64,000 nucleotides of DNA from Microvirga aerophila (lineage in GTDB: Bacteria; Pseudomonadota; Alphaproteobacteria; Rhizobiales; Beijerinckiaceae): NCBI RefSeq assembly GCF_003332305.1, contig NZ_QOIO01000006.1, positions 94,711-158,710 of the forward strand, read 5' to 3'. Shown here one piece after another: positions 8,324 through 17,450 of this stretch (position 1 is its first letter; every line of letters starts with the position of its first letter). The position numbers and the translations under genes are program-made. The notes beneath the pieces are model-generated. The model was given only the letters and a program-made list of their open reading frames with translations, was not told the DNA's origin and ran no database searches.

Positions 8324-10114
8324 ATGGCCGAACCTTCCAACCGCCCGAAAGCCGCTCTCAGCTCGCTCAAGCCCCTGATCCCGTACGGCTTGGCCTATAA
8401 GGGGCGGATCGCAGCCGCGATTGCGGCGCTGGTCGTCGCCTCGGCAGCCACCCTCGTGGTGCCGATCGCCGTGCGCCGGGTGGTGGATTACGGCTTCTCG
8501 GACCAGGGCAGGGCCTATATCGACGCCTATTTCGCCGTTCTGATCGTGGTCGTGGCCGTTCTGGCCGTCGCCAGCGCCATGCGCTACTACCTGGTCATCA
8601 CCCTGGGCGAGAGGGTGGTGGCGGACCTACGATCCGCCGTCTTCCGGCATCTCACGTCCCTCGATCCGGCGTTCTTCGACCAGACCAAGACCGGCGAGAT
8701 CGTCTCGCGCCTGACCGCCGACACCACCCAGGTGAAGGCCGCCTTCGGGGTCAGCGTGTCGATCGCGTTGCGCAACGCCGTCCTGTTCCTGGGCGCGCTT
8801 ATCCTCATGGTGATCACGAGCCCCAAGCTCTCCGCCTTGGTGCTCATCGCCATTCCGGTCATCGTCCTGCCGCTGGTCTTCTCCGGCCGGGCCGTGCGCC
8901 GCCGGTCCCGAGCCGCTCAGGACCGGCTGGCCGACGCCTCGGCCTATGCGGCGGAGGCCATCGGGGCGGTGCGGACCATGCAGGCCTTCGGGATGGAGCG
9001 GCTCACCGCCTCCCGGTTCTCCGCCGCGGCCGAGGAAGCGTTCGATGCCGCCCGCATGTCCACCACCATGCGGGCGCTCTTGACCGGCACCGGGATCTTT
9101 CTGGTCTCGGCGAGCGTCGTCGGCGTGCTCTGGTATGGGGCGCAGGACGTTCTGGTCGGCGAAATGACCGGAGGGCGGCTCTCGCAGTTCGTCCTCTATG
9201 CGGTCTTCGCCGCGAGTTCGCTGGGTCAGCTCTCGGAGGTTTACGGGGAACTCGCCCAAGCGGCCGGTGCGGCCGAGAGGCTCGGCGAGATCCTGGCCGC
9301 AAAACCCGCCGTCGAGGCGCCCAAGGACCCGGTCGCCCTGCCGCAGCCGCCCCTGGGCACCGTCGCTTTCGAGGATGTGCGGTTCTTCTACCCCACCAGA
9401 ACCGAGCAGCCGGCCCTTCATGGGGTGTCGTTCAAGATCGCGCCCGGCGAGCGGGTGGCACTGGTCGGTCCCTCGGGAGCGGGCAAGAGCACCGTTCTGC
9501 AGTTGCTGCTCCGGTTCTACGATCCTGTGAGCGGGTCAATCCTGGTCGACGGCGTGCCGATCCAGCGGGCCGACCCGTTTGAGCTGCGCCGGCGCATGGC
9601 CCTGGTGCCGCAGGAGCCGACGATCTTCGCCGCGAGCGTTCTCGACAACATCCGCTACGGCCAGGCCGACGCCACCGAGGACGCGGTGCGTCAGGCCGCG
9701 GCGCTTGCCTCCGCGGACGGTTTCATCCAGGCCTTGCCTCAAGGATACGAATCCATGATCGGCGAACGGGGCGTCACCCTCTCCGGGGGACAGCGCCAGC
9801 GTCTCGCCATCGCGCGGGCCATTCTCAAGGATGCGCCGATCCTGCTCCTGGACGAGGCAACCTCGGCTCTCGACGCCGAGAGCGAGCGCAAGGTGCAGAC
9901 CGCCCTCGACCGCCTGATGGAGGGGCGCACCACCCTCGTCATCGCCCATCGCCTGGCCACCGTGCGCTCGGCGGACCGGATCCTCGTGATGGATCACGGC
10001 CGCATTGTCGAGGAGGGCACCCACGACACGCTTCTGGCTCAGAGCGGGCTCTATGCGCGCCTGGCGCGGCTCCAGTTCACCAGCCAGGGTGGGCGCGCGG
10101 AGGCCGCAGAATAG
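8324..10114 (+). CDS. ABC exporter, fused transmembrane and ATPase domains
   Basis: A 596-residue half-transporter of the type IV (MsbA-like) exporter fold. It has an N-terminal six-helix membrane domain (about 20-310) and a C-terminal ATPase with Walker A GPSGAGKST (about 382-390), signature LSGGQRQR (about 486) and Walker B ILLLDEATSALD (about 505), then the H-loop IAHRL. It would act as a homodimer in the inner membrane; the substrate (lipid or drug) is unknown. A TTG at 8291 is an alternative start; no ribosome site decides it. Confidence 0.88.
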   Translation: MAEPSNRPKAALSSLKPLIPYGLAYKGRIAAAIAALVVASAATLVVPIAVRRVVDYGFSDQGRAYIDAYFAVLIVVVAVLAVASAMRYYLVITLGERVVADLRSAVFRHLTSLDPAFFDQTKTGEIVSRLTADTTQVKAAFGVSVSIALRNAVLFLGALILMVITSPKLSALVLIAIPVIVLPLVFSGRAVRRRSRAAQDRLADASAYAAEAIGAVRTMQAFGMERLTASRFSAAAEEAFDAARMSTTMRALLTGTGIFLVSASVVGVLWYGAQDVLVGEMTGGRLSQFVLYAVFAASSLGQLSEVYGELAQAAGAAERLGEILAAKPAVEAPKDPVALPQPPLGTVAFEDVRFFYPTRTEQPALHGVSFKIAPGERVALVGPSGAGKSTVLQLLLRFYDPVSGSILVDGVPIQRADPFELRRRMALVPQEPTIFAASVLDNIRYGQADATEDAVRQAAALASADGFIQALPQGYESMIGERGVTLSGGQRQRLAIARAILKDAPILLLDEATSALDAESERKVQTALDRLMEGRTTLVIAHRLATVRSADRILVMDHGRIVEEGTHDTLLAQSGLYARLARLQFTSQGGRAEAAE

Positions 10115-10193
10115 GCCGGTTGAACAAAGTCCTAGACTTTCCTGTTAAGAGAGAGCCGACCGAAGGTCGGTTCCTTCATTCGGGAGAGCGAGC

Positions 10194-10376
10194 ATGGCCG
10201 ACAATCTGGGCAAGAGAAGTCCGCAGGATGCGTCCCGCATCAATGTTCATGAGGATTGGGAGGTCCGCTACTGGACGGACAAGTGGCAGATTTCCCGCGA
10301 GCAGCTGATGGAAGCCGTCAAGCGGGTCGGCGTCCACGTCAGCGATGTCGCCAAGGCGCTGGGCAAAAGCCAGTAG
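10194..10376 (+). CDS. DUF3606 family small protein
   Basis: A 60-residue protein matching DUF3606: acidic start MADNLGKRSPQDASRINVHE, the core WEVRYWTDKWQISREQL and the end VHVSDVAKALGK. The helix-turn-helix-like C-terminus (QLMEAVKRVGVHVSDVAKAL) is typical. Family function is unknown. It lies alone between the ABC exporter and the convergent OmpA/MotB-like gene. Confidence 0.87.
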   Translation: MADNLGKRSPQDASRINVHEDWEVRYWTDKWQISREQLMEAVKRVGVHVSDVAKALGKSQ

Positions 10377-10456
10377 AGCCGCCTCAGGCAGCGCCTCGCA
10401 TCGAGCGAGGAACACCCTTCGCTTCGTCGCGGGATGATTGCGTCAGGGCCCCGGCC

Positions 10457-11485
10457 TCAGCGCTCCGTCATCTTGAGCTCGATGCGCCGGTTGCGCGCAT
10501 AGGCGTCTTCCGTCGTTCCCTGATCAATGGGCTGGAATTCGCCGAAGCCCGCCGCGACCAGGTGCTGGGGCTGAATTCCCCGCTGCACCAGCGCCTGCAC
10601 CACCGCAATGGCGCGGGCCGCCGAAAGGGCCCAGTTCGACGGGAACTGCGCGGTTGCAATGGGGCGATTGTCCGTATGACCGTCCACCCGGATCACCCAC
10701 GGGATGTCCGGCGGGATCTGTCGCTCGAGCTCGAGCAGAGCAGTGGCGATCCGGTCCATCTCGCCTGACGCCTCCGGCCGCAGGACCGCCTGGCCGCCCG
10801 GGAACAGCACCTCCGACTGAAACACGAAACGGTCGCCCACGATGCGGATGTCCGGCCGGTTGCCCAGGATCTGCCGCAGGCGGCCGAAGAAGTCCGACCG
10901 ATAGCGGGCGAGTTCCTGGACCCGTTGGGCCAAGGCGACATTGAGGCGGCTGCCCAGATCGGCGACGCGGGCCTGGCTTTCCTTGTCTCGCGTCTCGGAG
11001 GCGGCAAGGGCCTGCTCCAGGGCCGCCAGCTGCTGGCGCATGGCGGCGATCTGCTGGTTCAGGATCTCGACCTGGCTCATGGCCCGGCTGGCCGTCTGGC
11101 GCTGCGATTCCAAGGCCGTGTTTAGCTCGTTTGCTCGCGCTTCGGCCACGCCGCCGCTGTCGATGAGGCCCTGAAGGCGATTGCGCTCGGCCTGATTGGC
11201 CTGCAGGGTCATCTGGAGAGCGCTTAGATTGTCCTCGACCGAGCGCCGGCTCGACCGTTCGAGGGACAGGAGGTCGGTGAGCTCGGAGATCTGCCGGTTC
11301 AGCCGGTCGAGCACCGTGTCCCGGCTCGAAAGTTCGCGGGACAGGAAGAACTGTCCGACCATGAAAACCGAGATGAGGAACACGATGGCCAGAAGCAGGG
11401 TCGAGAGCGCATCCACAAAGCCGGGCCAGTAATTGATCTGGCCCCCTCGACCGCGACGGCGGCCTCCCGTGCTCGACATGGGCAT
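10457..11485 (-). CDS. OmpA/MotB-like peptidoglycan-binding protein with coiled coil
   Basis: A 342-residue protein with one transmembrane helix near the N-terminus containing an acidic residue (FVDALSTLLLAIVFLIS, D25), as in MotB-type stators. A long coiled coil (about 48-190) follows, then a C-terminal OmpA domain with VDGHTDNRPI, LSAARAIAVV, GFGEFQP and NRRIELKM. The acidic residue in the membrane helix and the partner MotA-like gene, whose stop overlaps this start, suggest a proton-driven complex anchored to peptidoglycan. No flagellar genes are nearby, so a non-flagellar role is likely. Confidence 0.85.
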   Translation of the reverse strand: MPMSSTGGRRRGRGGQINYWPGFVDALSTLLLAIVFLISVFMVGQFFLSRELSSRDTVLDRLNRQISELTDLLSLERSSRRSVEDNLSALQMTLQANQAERNRLQGLIDSGGVAEARANELNTALESQRQTASRAMSQVEILNQQIAAMRQQLAALEQALAASETRDKESQARVADLGSRLNVALAQRVQELARYRSDFFGRLRQILGNRPDIRIVGDRFVFQSEVLFPGGQAVLRPEASGEMDRIATALLELERQIPPDIPWVIRVDGHTDNRPIATAQFPSNWALSAARAIAVVQALVQRGIQPQHLVAAGFGEFQPIDQGTTEDAYARNRRIELKMTER

Positions 11486-12444
11486 CAGGGCAACCTTTCA
11501 CGGGTGAGGCGATCGAGCACCTGCTTCAGCTCCTTCTCCCGGGCGGCCTGCGCCTCCACCCAGTCCCGGATCATCTGCTGCTCGGCGCGCATATGCTGGA
11601 CGAGGCCCTGAACGCCCTCGGCCAGGTTCGCCATGGCCTGGGTCGAGGCGCGTCCGCCAGCCCCGTCGTTGACGGCGGCCGTGAGGCGGTTGAGGGCGAT
11701 CGCGATGTCGCTCGAATGACCGGACGGGCTCACGATGTCCGTGTTGTCGGTGGTGGAGATGGCGAGCCAATCCTCCAGTTCGGTATAGAAGCGGCTCTGC
11801 GCCTGTCCGGCCTGAAGGTCGAGGAAACCGACCACGAGTGAACCGGCGAGGCCGAAGAGCGAGGCCGAGAAGGACAGGCCCATGCCTTGGAGCGGGCCGG
11901 CCAGGGAGTTCTTCAATTCGTCGAACAGAACGGCGGTGTCCTGGCCGGTTCGGAGCGACGAGATGATGCGCCCGACGGAGCCAACCGTGTCGATGAGACC
12001 CCAGAAGGTGCCGAGAAGGCCGAGAAACACCAGAAGGCCCGCCAGATAGCGCACAATCTCACGGCTCTCGTCCAGGCGCGCGCCAACCGAATCGAGCAGC
12101 GAACGCATCGCCGTCACGGACATGAACGAGCGGCTCGACCGGTTGCCGATCAGGGCCGCCATGGGGGCGAGAAGCACGGGATTGGTCGGGGCCACGAGCC
12201 CTTCATCGGTCTGCCGGATCGTGTTGACCCAGCGCACCTCCGGGAAAAGACGCCAGACCTGGCGGATAGCCAGGATGGCGCCGATGAGCATGACGCCCAG
12301 GATCAGCGCGTTGAGGCCCGGATTGGCCAGAAAGGCTTCCCAGATCTGCCGATAGAGAATGAAGGCGACGAACCCCGCCAGAACCAGAAAGACCGCCATG
12401 CGGACAAGATAGATCCGCGGTGGGGTAAGGGGTTGGTCGTGCAT
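11485..12444 (-). CDS. MotA/TolQ/ExbB-like proton-channel family membrane protein
   Basis: A 319-residue membrane protein with helices near 12-30, 40-60, 135-160 and 185-210. The block LAGLLVFLGLLGTFWGLIDTV, followed by SLAGPLQGMGLSFSASLFGLAGSLVVGFLDL, is the MotA/TolQ/ExbB channel signature. The C-terminal tail is a cytoplasmic helix ending KELKQVLDRLTRERLP. Its stop overlaps the start of the OmpA/MotB-like gene (TGATG), so the two are translationally coupled and probably form one stator-like complex. Often annotated as flagellar MotA, but nothing flagellar is present here. Confidence 0.83.
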   Translation of the reverse strand: MHDQPLTPPRIYLVRMAVFLVLAGFVAFILYRQIWEAFLANPGLNALILGVMLIGAILAIRQVWRLFPEVRWVNTIRQTDEGLVAPTNPVLLAPMAALIGNRSSRSFMSVTAMRSLLDSVGARLDESREIVRYLAGLLVFLGLLGTFWGLIDTVGSVGRIISSLRTGQDTAVLFDELKNSLAGPLQGMGLSFSASLFGLAGSLVVGFLDLQAGQAQSRFYTELEDWLAISTTDNTDIVSPSGHSSDIAIALNRLTAAVNDGAGGRASTQAMANLAEGVQGLVQHMRAEQQMIRDWVEAQAAREKELKQVLDRLTRERLP

Positions 12445-12548
12445 CGTTATCCTGCTCGCCGGTGCTTCGAGACGGCTCCACTGTGACCGCGCTGGATCGT
12501 TCGATCAAGCGCGGCTGCAGGCTGCGGCGCGTCGGCGAACAGAAAATA

Positions 12549-13343
12549 TCAGCCTTTGGCGCTTTTCAGCAGCTTCAGCAGTTCGCGATGGATGATCTCG
12601 TTCCCACAGGCCACCGATCCCTTGGCCAGAGGATCGCTGCCGCCATCGGCGTCCGACACGAAGCCGCCGGCTTCGCGGATCATCAGAATGCCGGCCGCGA
12701 TGTCCCAGGTGTTGAGGCCACGCTCCCAGTAGGCGTCCACGCGCCCGCAGGCCACATAGGCGAGGTCGAGGGCCGCGGCGCCCAAGCGGCGCATTCCGCC
12801 CACATGGCCCATGACGGAGGCCGTCTCCCGGAGGAATTGGCCGTGATCGCCCCGGCCGATATGCGGCATGCCGCAGGTCACGACTGCGTCGGCCATGTCG
12901 TTACGGGCCGCCACGCGGATGCGGCGGTTGTTGAGATACGCGCCCTTGCCGCGCTCGGCGATGAAGAGTTCGTCCTTGGCCGGGTCGTAGATCACGCCGG
13001 CGACGACTTGGCCCTCGCGCTCCAGGCCCACCGAGATGGCGAATTGCGGCAGCCCGTGGAGGAAATTGGTGGTGCCGTCGAGGGGATCGATGTGCCAGCG
13101 GTGCGAAGGGTCGGTGCCTTCGACGACGCCGCTCTCCTCCATCACGAGGCCATAGCCCGGGCGCGCCTTCTCGAGTGCCTCGCGCAGGATCTTCTCCGCC
13201 TTGCGATCGGCCGCGGAGACGAAATCGCCAGGGCCCTTACGGGAAACCTGAAGGTTTTCGACTTCGCCGAAGTCGCGCTTGAGGGAGCGCGAGGCCTTCA
13301 TCACGGCATCGGTCATGACGGTCATGAGGGGCGAGCGGATCAT
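12549..13343 (-). CDS. Inositol monophosphatase family protein
   Basis: A 264-residue Mg-dependent phosphatase of the IMPase/SuhB fold. Metal-site motifs are visible: VMEESG (first Glu), WHIDPLDGTTNFLHG (the Asp-Pro-Leu-Asp-Gly-Thr core) and the C-terminal WDIAAGILMIREAGG. Substrate could be inositol phosphate, PAP or a nucleotide; it cannot be told apart by eye. The frame is open to 13433, but the ATG at 13343 gives the family length. Third gene of the minus-strand operon beginning with the ThiE-like gene. Confidence 0.88.
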   Translation of the reverse strand: MIRSPLMTVMTDAVMKASRSLKRDFGEVENLQVSRKGPGDFVSAADRKAEKILREALEKARPGYGLVMEESGVVEGTDPSHRWHIDPLDGTTNFLHGLPQFAISVGLEREGQVVAGVIYDPAKDELFIAERGKGAYLNNRRIRVAARNDMADAVVTCGMPHIGRGDHGQFLRETASVMGHVGGMRRLGAAALDLAYVACGRVDAYWERGLNTWDIAAGILMIREAGGFVSDADGGSDPLAKGSVACGNEIIHRELLKLLKSAKG

Positions 13344-13429
13344 TCGGAGGTGTCCTGGATAGTAAGCGGCCTGAAGGGAATGTGGTCGGGTGGACCACGA
13401 CGGGGGGATAACGTCAAGCGGCTCGAAAA

Positions 13430-14329
13430 TCACCGCATCCCGAGACGCTCTGCCGCGAGGCGTTCAGCGCGCTTGCGGTCGTCGGCGCTCAAATCCTTGA
13501 GGGCGTCGTCGAGCCAGGGGTCGCTGAGCCCCTGCGCGGCAGCCAGAAGGTGCCATGCGGCCGCGTCCACCTTGTTTTGCGGAACGCCCCGGCCGGCCGC
13601 AAGAAGCCGCGCCAGCCGGTTGCGCGCGATGGCGTTGCCCTTGGCGGCGGCGCGCCGGAAATAGCGGGCGGCCTGGGATTCGCTGGCCGGAACGCCTTCG
13701 CCGTTGAACAGCAGGATGGCGTATTCCACCTCGCCGACCGAGCTGCCGTTCCGGGCCGCACGCTCGAACAGGCGGGCGGCCTCCGCTGCGTCCCGCGGCA
13801 CGCCGCTGCCTTTGAGGTAAAGCACCCCGAGCGCATGCTGCGCATCCGGAATTTCGGCCTCGGAGGCCTTTTCCAGCAGCTCGACGGCCTTCTGCACATC
13901 CGTGAAGGAGCCGCTCGTCAGCAGCATAAGGGCGAGATTGTAGGAGGCGATCGGATTGCCCTTGGCGGCGGCCTGCTCCAGCCAGATCCGGGCCTGCGCG
14001 GGGTTCTTGTCCACGCCCCGTCCTTCGAGCGCCATGAGGCCCAGTGCGGCGAGCGCATAAGCATCGCCGCGCTCAGCCGCGAGCCGATACCACTCGGCGG
14101 CCTTCTTGGGATCGTTGGGAACGCCGAGGCCCTGATTGTAGAGCTCGCCCAGGAGCGTCATGGCGGGCGCATCGTTGCGGTTCTTCTCGAGCCGCAGCGT
14201 CGCTTCCCGAAACGCCGTTTGATAGAGGCCCCGTTGATAGGCGCCAAAGGCCAGATCAGGCTCGGCGGCGCGACCCGGCAGGGCGGAGGCCAGGAAGAGC
14301 ACAAGACCGATGACGAAAGGAGAGCGCAT
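13430..14329 (-). CDS. Sel1-repeat (SLR/TPR-like) exported protein
   Basis: A 299-residue protein with a signal peptide (MRSPFVIGLVLFLASALPGRAAE, cleaved near 22) followed by about six Sel1-like repeats with the pattern A-x-x-x-LG-x-LY-x-x-G-x-G-V-x-x-D-x-x-x-A-x-x-W-x-x-x-A-A (for example YNQGLGVPNDPKKAAEWYRL). It is predicted to be periplasmic and to mediate protein contacts. Its ATG overlaps the stop of the upstream ThiE-like gene. The role in the cell is unknown. Confidence 0.85.
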   Translation of the reverse strand: MRSPFVIGLVLFLASALPGRAAEPDLAFGAYQRGLYQTAFREATLRLEKNRNDAPAMTLLGELYNQGLGVPNDPKKAAEWYRLAAERGDAYALAALGLMALEGRGVDKNPAQARIWLEQAAAKGNPIASYNLALMLLTSGSFTDVQKAVELLEKASEAEIPDAQHALGVLYLKGSGVPRDAAEAARLFERAARNGSSVGEVEYAILLFNGEGVPASESQAARYFRRAAAKGNAIARNRLARLLAAGRGVPQNKVDAAAWHLLAAAQGLSDPWLDDALKDLSADDRKRAERLAAERLGMR

Positions 14330-14979
14330 CAGCCGGCCTCTTCCTCGTCGCCGATGGCCTCCACGGCCGCCGCCACAGCCTTCACCGGGCCGCCCTCATG
14401 GGACCAGACCGCATCGCCCAGGGCGATGAACTCCGCCCGGGTGGCGACTAGGGCCGGAATGGCCGCCAGATCGGGCGCATAGGCGACGCACGGCGTCTCG
14501 AATATCTCGGCCCACCAGGCGGCCCGCTCCACCACCGTGTCCAGGGCCGGAACGGACCCGTCCGGCCGCGGCTCCCCGAAGAGCAGATAATCGACCCCCG
14601 CCTCACCCAACGTCATGGCCTCATCCTTGGTGCGGATTCCGCCGGCCCCAACGGCGCGATCCGCCTTGAGCCTCTCCCGCAATTCCCGGGCGCTGGCAGG
14701 GTTGCCCTGGAGATGAACGCCGTCGGCCCCGCCCCGGGCCGCGATGGTGGCGAGATCCGCCTCGCCCTCCACGGCGACGATCAACGCGGCCCCGTGGTCC
14801 TGAACCGAGGGGCCGAGGGCTTTCACGTGATTGATGAGGGTCCGCTCGTCGGCGCTTCCTAGGCGAAGCAGCACGGCCGCCACGCTGCCGGACGCGCAGG
14901 CCTCGGCGAGGTGCGGCGCGAAGGCGGCATCGGTCAGAACGGGGGTGACGAGATAGAGACGGGCAGCGGGCTCGGCCAT
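14329..14979 (-). CDS. Thiamine-phosphate-synthase (ThiE/TenI) family protein, atypical
   Basis: A 216-residue TIM-barrel protein of the ThiE/TenI family: LYLVTPVLTD start, GADGVHLQG near residue 90 and AGVDYLLFGEP near 140. Two hallmarks of active ThiE are not seen: the QLREK block reads LLRLGSAD, keeping only Arg, and no TxTK follows the FGP-like loop. It may therefore bind phosphate without making thiamine phosphate. First gene of a five-gene minus-strand operon, about 125 nt after the fba stop. Confidence 0.75.
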   Translation of the reverse strand: MAEPAARLYLVTPVLTDAAFAPHLAEACASGSVAAVLLRLGSADERTLINHVKALGPSVQDHGAALIVAVEGEADLATIAARGGADGVHLQGNPASARELRERLKADRAVGAGGIRTKDEAMTLGEAGVDYLLFGEPRPDGSVPALDTVVERAAWWAEIFETPCVAYAPDLAAIPALVATRAEFIALGDAVWSHEGGPVKAVAAAVEAIGDEEEAG

Positions 14980-15023
14980 GGTCCACGGATCGTGAGAGGT
15001 TTCAGACAGCTACGCCATAACGA

Positions 15024-15056
15024 AAACGGGGCCATCTTGCGAGGCCCCGTTTATTG
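15024..15056 (-). terminator. Terminator after the tkt-gap-pgk-fba operon
   Basis: On the minus strand, AAACGGGGCC and GGCCCCGTTTT arms around a 9-10 nt loop, ending in a T-rich run. It lies about 50 nt past the fba stop. Confidence 0.8.
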
Positions 15057-15103
15057 TTACCCGATTGAGGCGAAAGCCTGATCGGCTTTTCCTGAAGATG
15101 CTT

Positions 15104-16195
15104 TTACTCGGCTGCCTGACGGCTGGCGCCGAAGGTCGGGTCCAGCTCGCCGGAGGCGTAGCGCTTGGCCATCTCGGCCAGGGTGAAGACGCGCTTGATC
15201 TTGGAGGCCTGGCCGGCGGTGTTGAATTCCTGCAGGCGCTGCTTGCAGAGCTTCGTCATCGCCTCCATGGCGGGCTTCAGGTACTTGCGTGGGTCGAACT
15301 CGCCCGGGTTCTCCGACAGAACCTTGCGGATCTGGCCGGTCATGGCCATGCGGTTGTCGGTATCGATGTTGATCTTGCGCACGCCGTTCTTGATGCCGCG
15401 CTGGATTTCTTCCACGGGCACGCCCCAGGTCGGCTTCATCTGGCCGCCATACTGGTTGATGATGTCCTGCAGGTCCTGCGGAACCGACGAGGAGCCGTGC
15501 ATCACCAGGTGGGTGTTCGGGAGCTTGCGGTGGATCTCCTCGATCACATGCATCGCCAGGATCGCGCCGTCGGGCTTGCGGGTGAACTTGTACGCGCCGT
15601 GGGAGGTGCCCATGGCGATGGCGAGCGCATCCACCTTAGTTTCAGCCACGAACTTCACGGCCTCATCCGGGTTGGTCAGAAGTTGGTCGTGGGACAGCTT
15701 GCCCTCAGCCCCGTGGCCATCCTCGGCCTCGCCCTCACCGGTTTCGAGAGAGCCCAGCACGCCAAGCTCGCCTTCCACCGAGATGCCGCCGAGATGCGCC
15801 ATCTCGACCACCTTCCTGGTGACGCCCACATTGTAGTCCCAATCGCCCGGGGTCTTGCCGTCCGCCTTCAGCGAGCCGTCCATCATCACCGACGTGAAGC
15901 CGGCCTGGATCGCCGTCATGCAGGTGGCGGGCTCGTTGCCGTGGTCGAGGTGTACGCAGACCGGGATGTGCGGGTAGATCTCGGTGACCGCGTCCATCAT
16001 GTGCTTGAGCATGACGTCGTTGGCGTAGGAGCGCGCGCCGCGGCTCGCCTGGATGATCACCGGCGCGTCGACCTCGCTGGCGGCCGCCATGATGGCCAGC
16101 GCCTGCTCCATGTTGTTGATGTTGAAGGCAGGCACGCCATAGCCTTGCTCGGCTGCGTGATCCAGAAGCTGCCTCATGGTGATGCGTGCCATCAT
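15104..16195 (-). CDS. fba: Fructose-bisphosphate aldolase, class II
   Basis: Zinc-dependent aldolase interconverting fructose 1,6-bisphosphate with DHAP and G3P. The 363 residues carry [14 protein letters not shown] at the N-terminus, the zinc-ligand motif [24 protein letters not shown], the zinc ligand HGSSSVP and the phosphate/DHAP loop KINIDTDNR. This length and these motifs are those of the CbbA-type class IIB aldolases. Last gene of the tkt-gap-pgk-fba operon; two adjacent ATGs (16195 and 16192) are possible starts. Confidence 0.95.
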   Translation of the reverse strand: MMARITMRQLLDHAAEQGYGVPAFNINNMEQALAIMAAASEVDAPVIIQASRGARSYANDVMLKHMMDAVTEIYPHIPVCVHLDHGNEPATCMTAIQAGFTSVMMDGSLKADGKTPGDWDYNVGVTRKVVEMAHLGGISVEGELGVLGSLETGEGEAEDGHGAEGKLSHDQLLTNPDEAVKFVAETKVDALAIAMGTSHGAYKFTRKPDGAILAMHVIEEIHRKLPNTHLVMHGSSSVPQDLQDIINQYGGQMKPTWGVPVEEIQRGIKNGVRKINIDTDNRMAMTGQIRKVLSENPGEFDPRKYLKPAMEAMTKLCKQRLQEFNTAGQASKIKRVFTLAEMAKRYASGELDPTFGASRQAAE

Positions 16196-16247
16196 AATCC
16201 TCCGTTTGTGTTCTTGCTCTTTAACCGTGGCGAAGCTGAACCGCGCC

Positions 16248-17438
16248 TTAAGCCTTCAACGCCTCGACGCCCGGCAGCGACTTGCCTTCGAGCCATTCGA
16301 GAAAAGCGCCACCTGCCGTTGATACATAGGAGAACGTCTCCGTAACGCCAGCGTGGTTGAGGGCTGCGACCGTATCGCCGCCACCCGCCACCGATACGAG
16401 CTTGCCGGCCTTGGTGCGCTCCGCCGCATGGCGCGCCGCCGCCACCGTGCCCTGGTCGAAGGGCGCGATCTCGAATGCGCCGAGGGGGCCGTTCCAGACC
16501 AGCGTCGCTGCGTCGTTGATGGCCGAATTCACCCGCTCGACCGACTGCGAACCCACGTCGAGGATCATCTGGTCCTCGGGGATCGCGTCGATGCCGTAGG
16601 TGTGGTTCTGGGCTCCCGCCTTGAACTCGTAGGCGCAGACCCCGTCCACCGGCAGGATGATGGCGCAGTTGGTCTCGCGGGCCCGCGCGAAGATGCGCAT
16701 GGCCGTCTCGGCCAAGTCCTTCTCGGCCAGCGACTTGCCGATCCCGAGCCCCATCGCGTGCAGGAAGGTGTTGGCCATGCCGCCGCCGATCACCAGCGCG
16801 TCAACCTTGCTGACGAGATTTTCGAGCAGGTCGATCTTGGTCGAGACCTTCGCTCCGCCCACGATGGCGACCACTGGGCGCTTGGGCGCCTCGAGGCCCT
16901 TCGTCAGGGCGTCCAGCTCGGCCTGCATGGTGCGGCCTGCATAGGACGGCAGGGCGCGGGCCAGACCCTCGGTCGAAGCATGGGCCCGGTGAGCTGCCGA
17001 GAAGGCGTCGTTGACATAGATGTCGCCGAGCTTCGCCAGCTCTTGAACGAAGGCCGGATCGTTCTTCTCCTCGCCCGCATGGAAGCGGGTGTTTTCGAGG
17101 AGAAGCACGTCGCCGTCCTTCAGGGCGTTCACGGCCTGGGACGCCGCGCCGCCGATGCAGTCATCCGCAAAGGCGACGGGCTTGCCGAGATGGCTCGAGA
17201 CCGCTTCGGCCACGGGTTTCAGGGACTCTTTGGGATCGCGGCCCTTGGGGCGTCCGAAATGGGCGAGAAGTATGACCTTCCCGCCCTTGTCGGCGATCTC
17301 CTGGATGGTCGGGAGGACGCGTTCGATGCGCGTCGCATCCGTCACCCGGCCGTTTTCCATAGGGACGTTCAGGTCCACCCGGACCAGAACGCGCTTGCCC
17401 TTGACGTCAGCCTGATCGAGCGTGCGGAAGGCGGTCAT
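16248..17438 (-). CDS. pgk: Phosphoglycerate kinase
   Basis: Glycolytic and gluconeogenic ATP-forming enzyme. The 396 residues contain [16 protein letters not shown] at the start, [10 protein letters not shown], the basic-patch region [14 protein letters not shown], the hinge block [13 protein letters not shown], and the C-terminal nucleotide-binding GGGDTVAAL. It starts 12 nt after the gap stop and is followed by fba 52 nt on, consistent with one operon. Confidence 0.96.
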   Translation of the reverse strand: MTAFRTLDQADVKGKRVLVRVDLNVPMENGRVTDATRIERVLPTIQEIADKGGKVILLAHFGRPKGRDPKESLKPVAEAVSSHLGKPVAFADDCIGGAASQAVNALKDGDVLLLENTRFHAGEEKNDPAFVQELAKLGDIYVNDAFSAAHRAHASTEGLARALPSYAGRTMQAELDALTKGLEAPKRPVVAIVGGAKVSTKIDLLENLVSKVDALVIGGGMANTFLHAMGLGIGKSLAEKDLAETAMRIFARARETNCAIILPVDGVCAYEFKAGAQNHTYGIDAIPEDQMILDVGSQSVERVNSAINDAATLVWNGPLGAFEIAPFDQGTVAAARHAAERTKAGKLVSVAGGGDTVAALNHAGVTETFSYVSTAGGAFLEWLEGKSLPGVEALKA

Positions 17439-17450
17439 ATGGGCCTCCCG

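Noticed and set aside
10457..12444. Zorya-type anti-phage system (ZorA/ZorB) suggested by the MotA/OmpA pair
   Set aside because: No ZorC, ZorD or ZorE-like gene is adjacent, and the flanking genes (IMPase, Sel1, ThiE-like, DUF3606) are ordinary Rhizobiales housekeeping neighbours.
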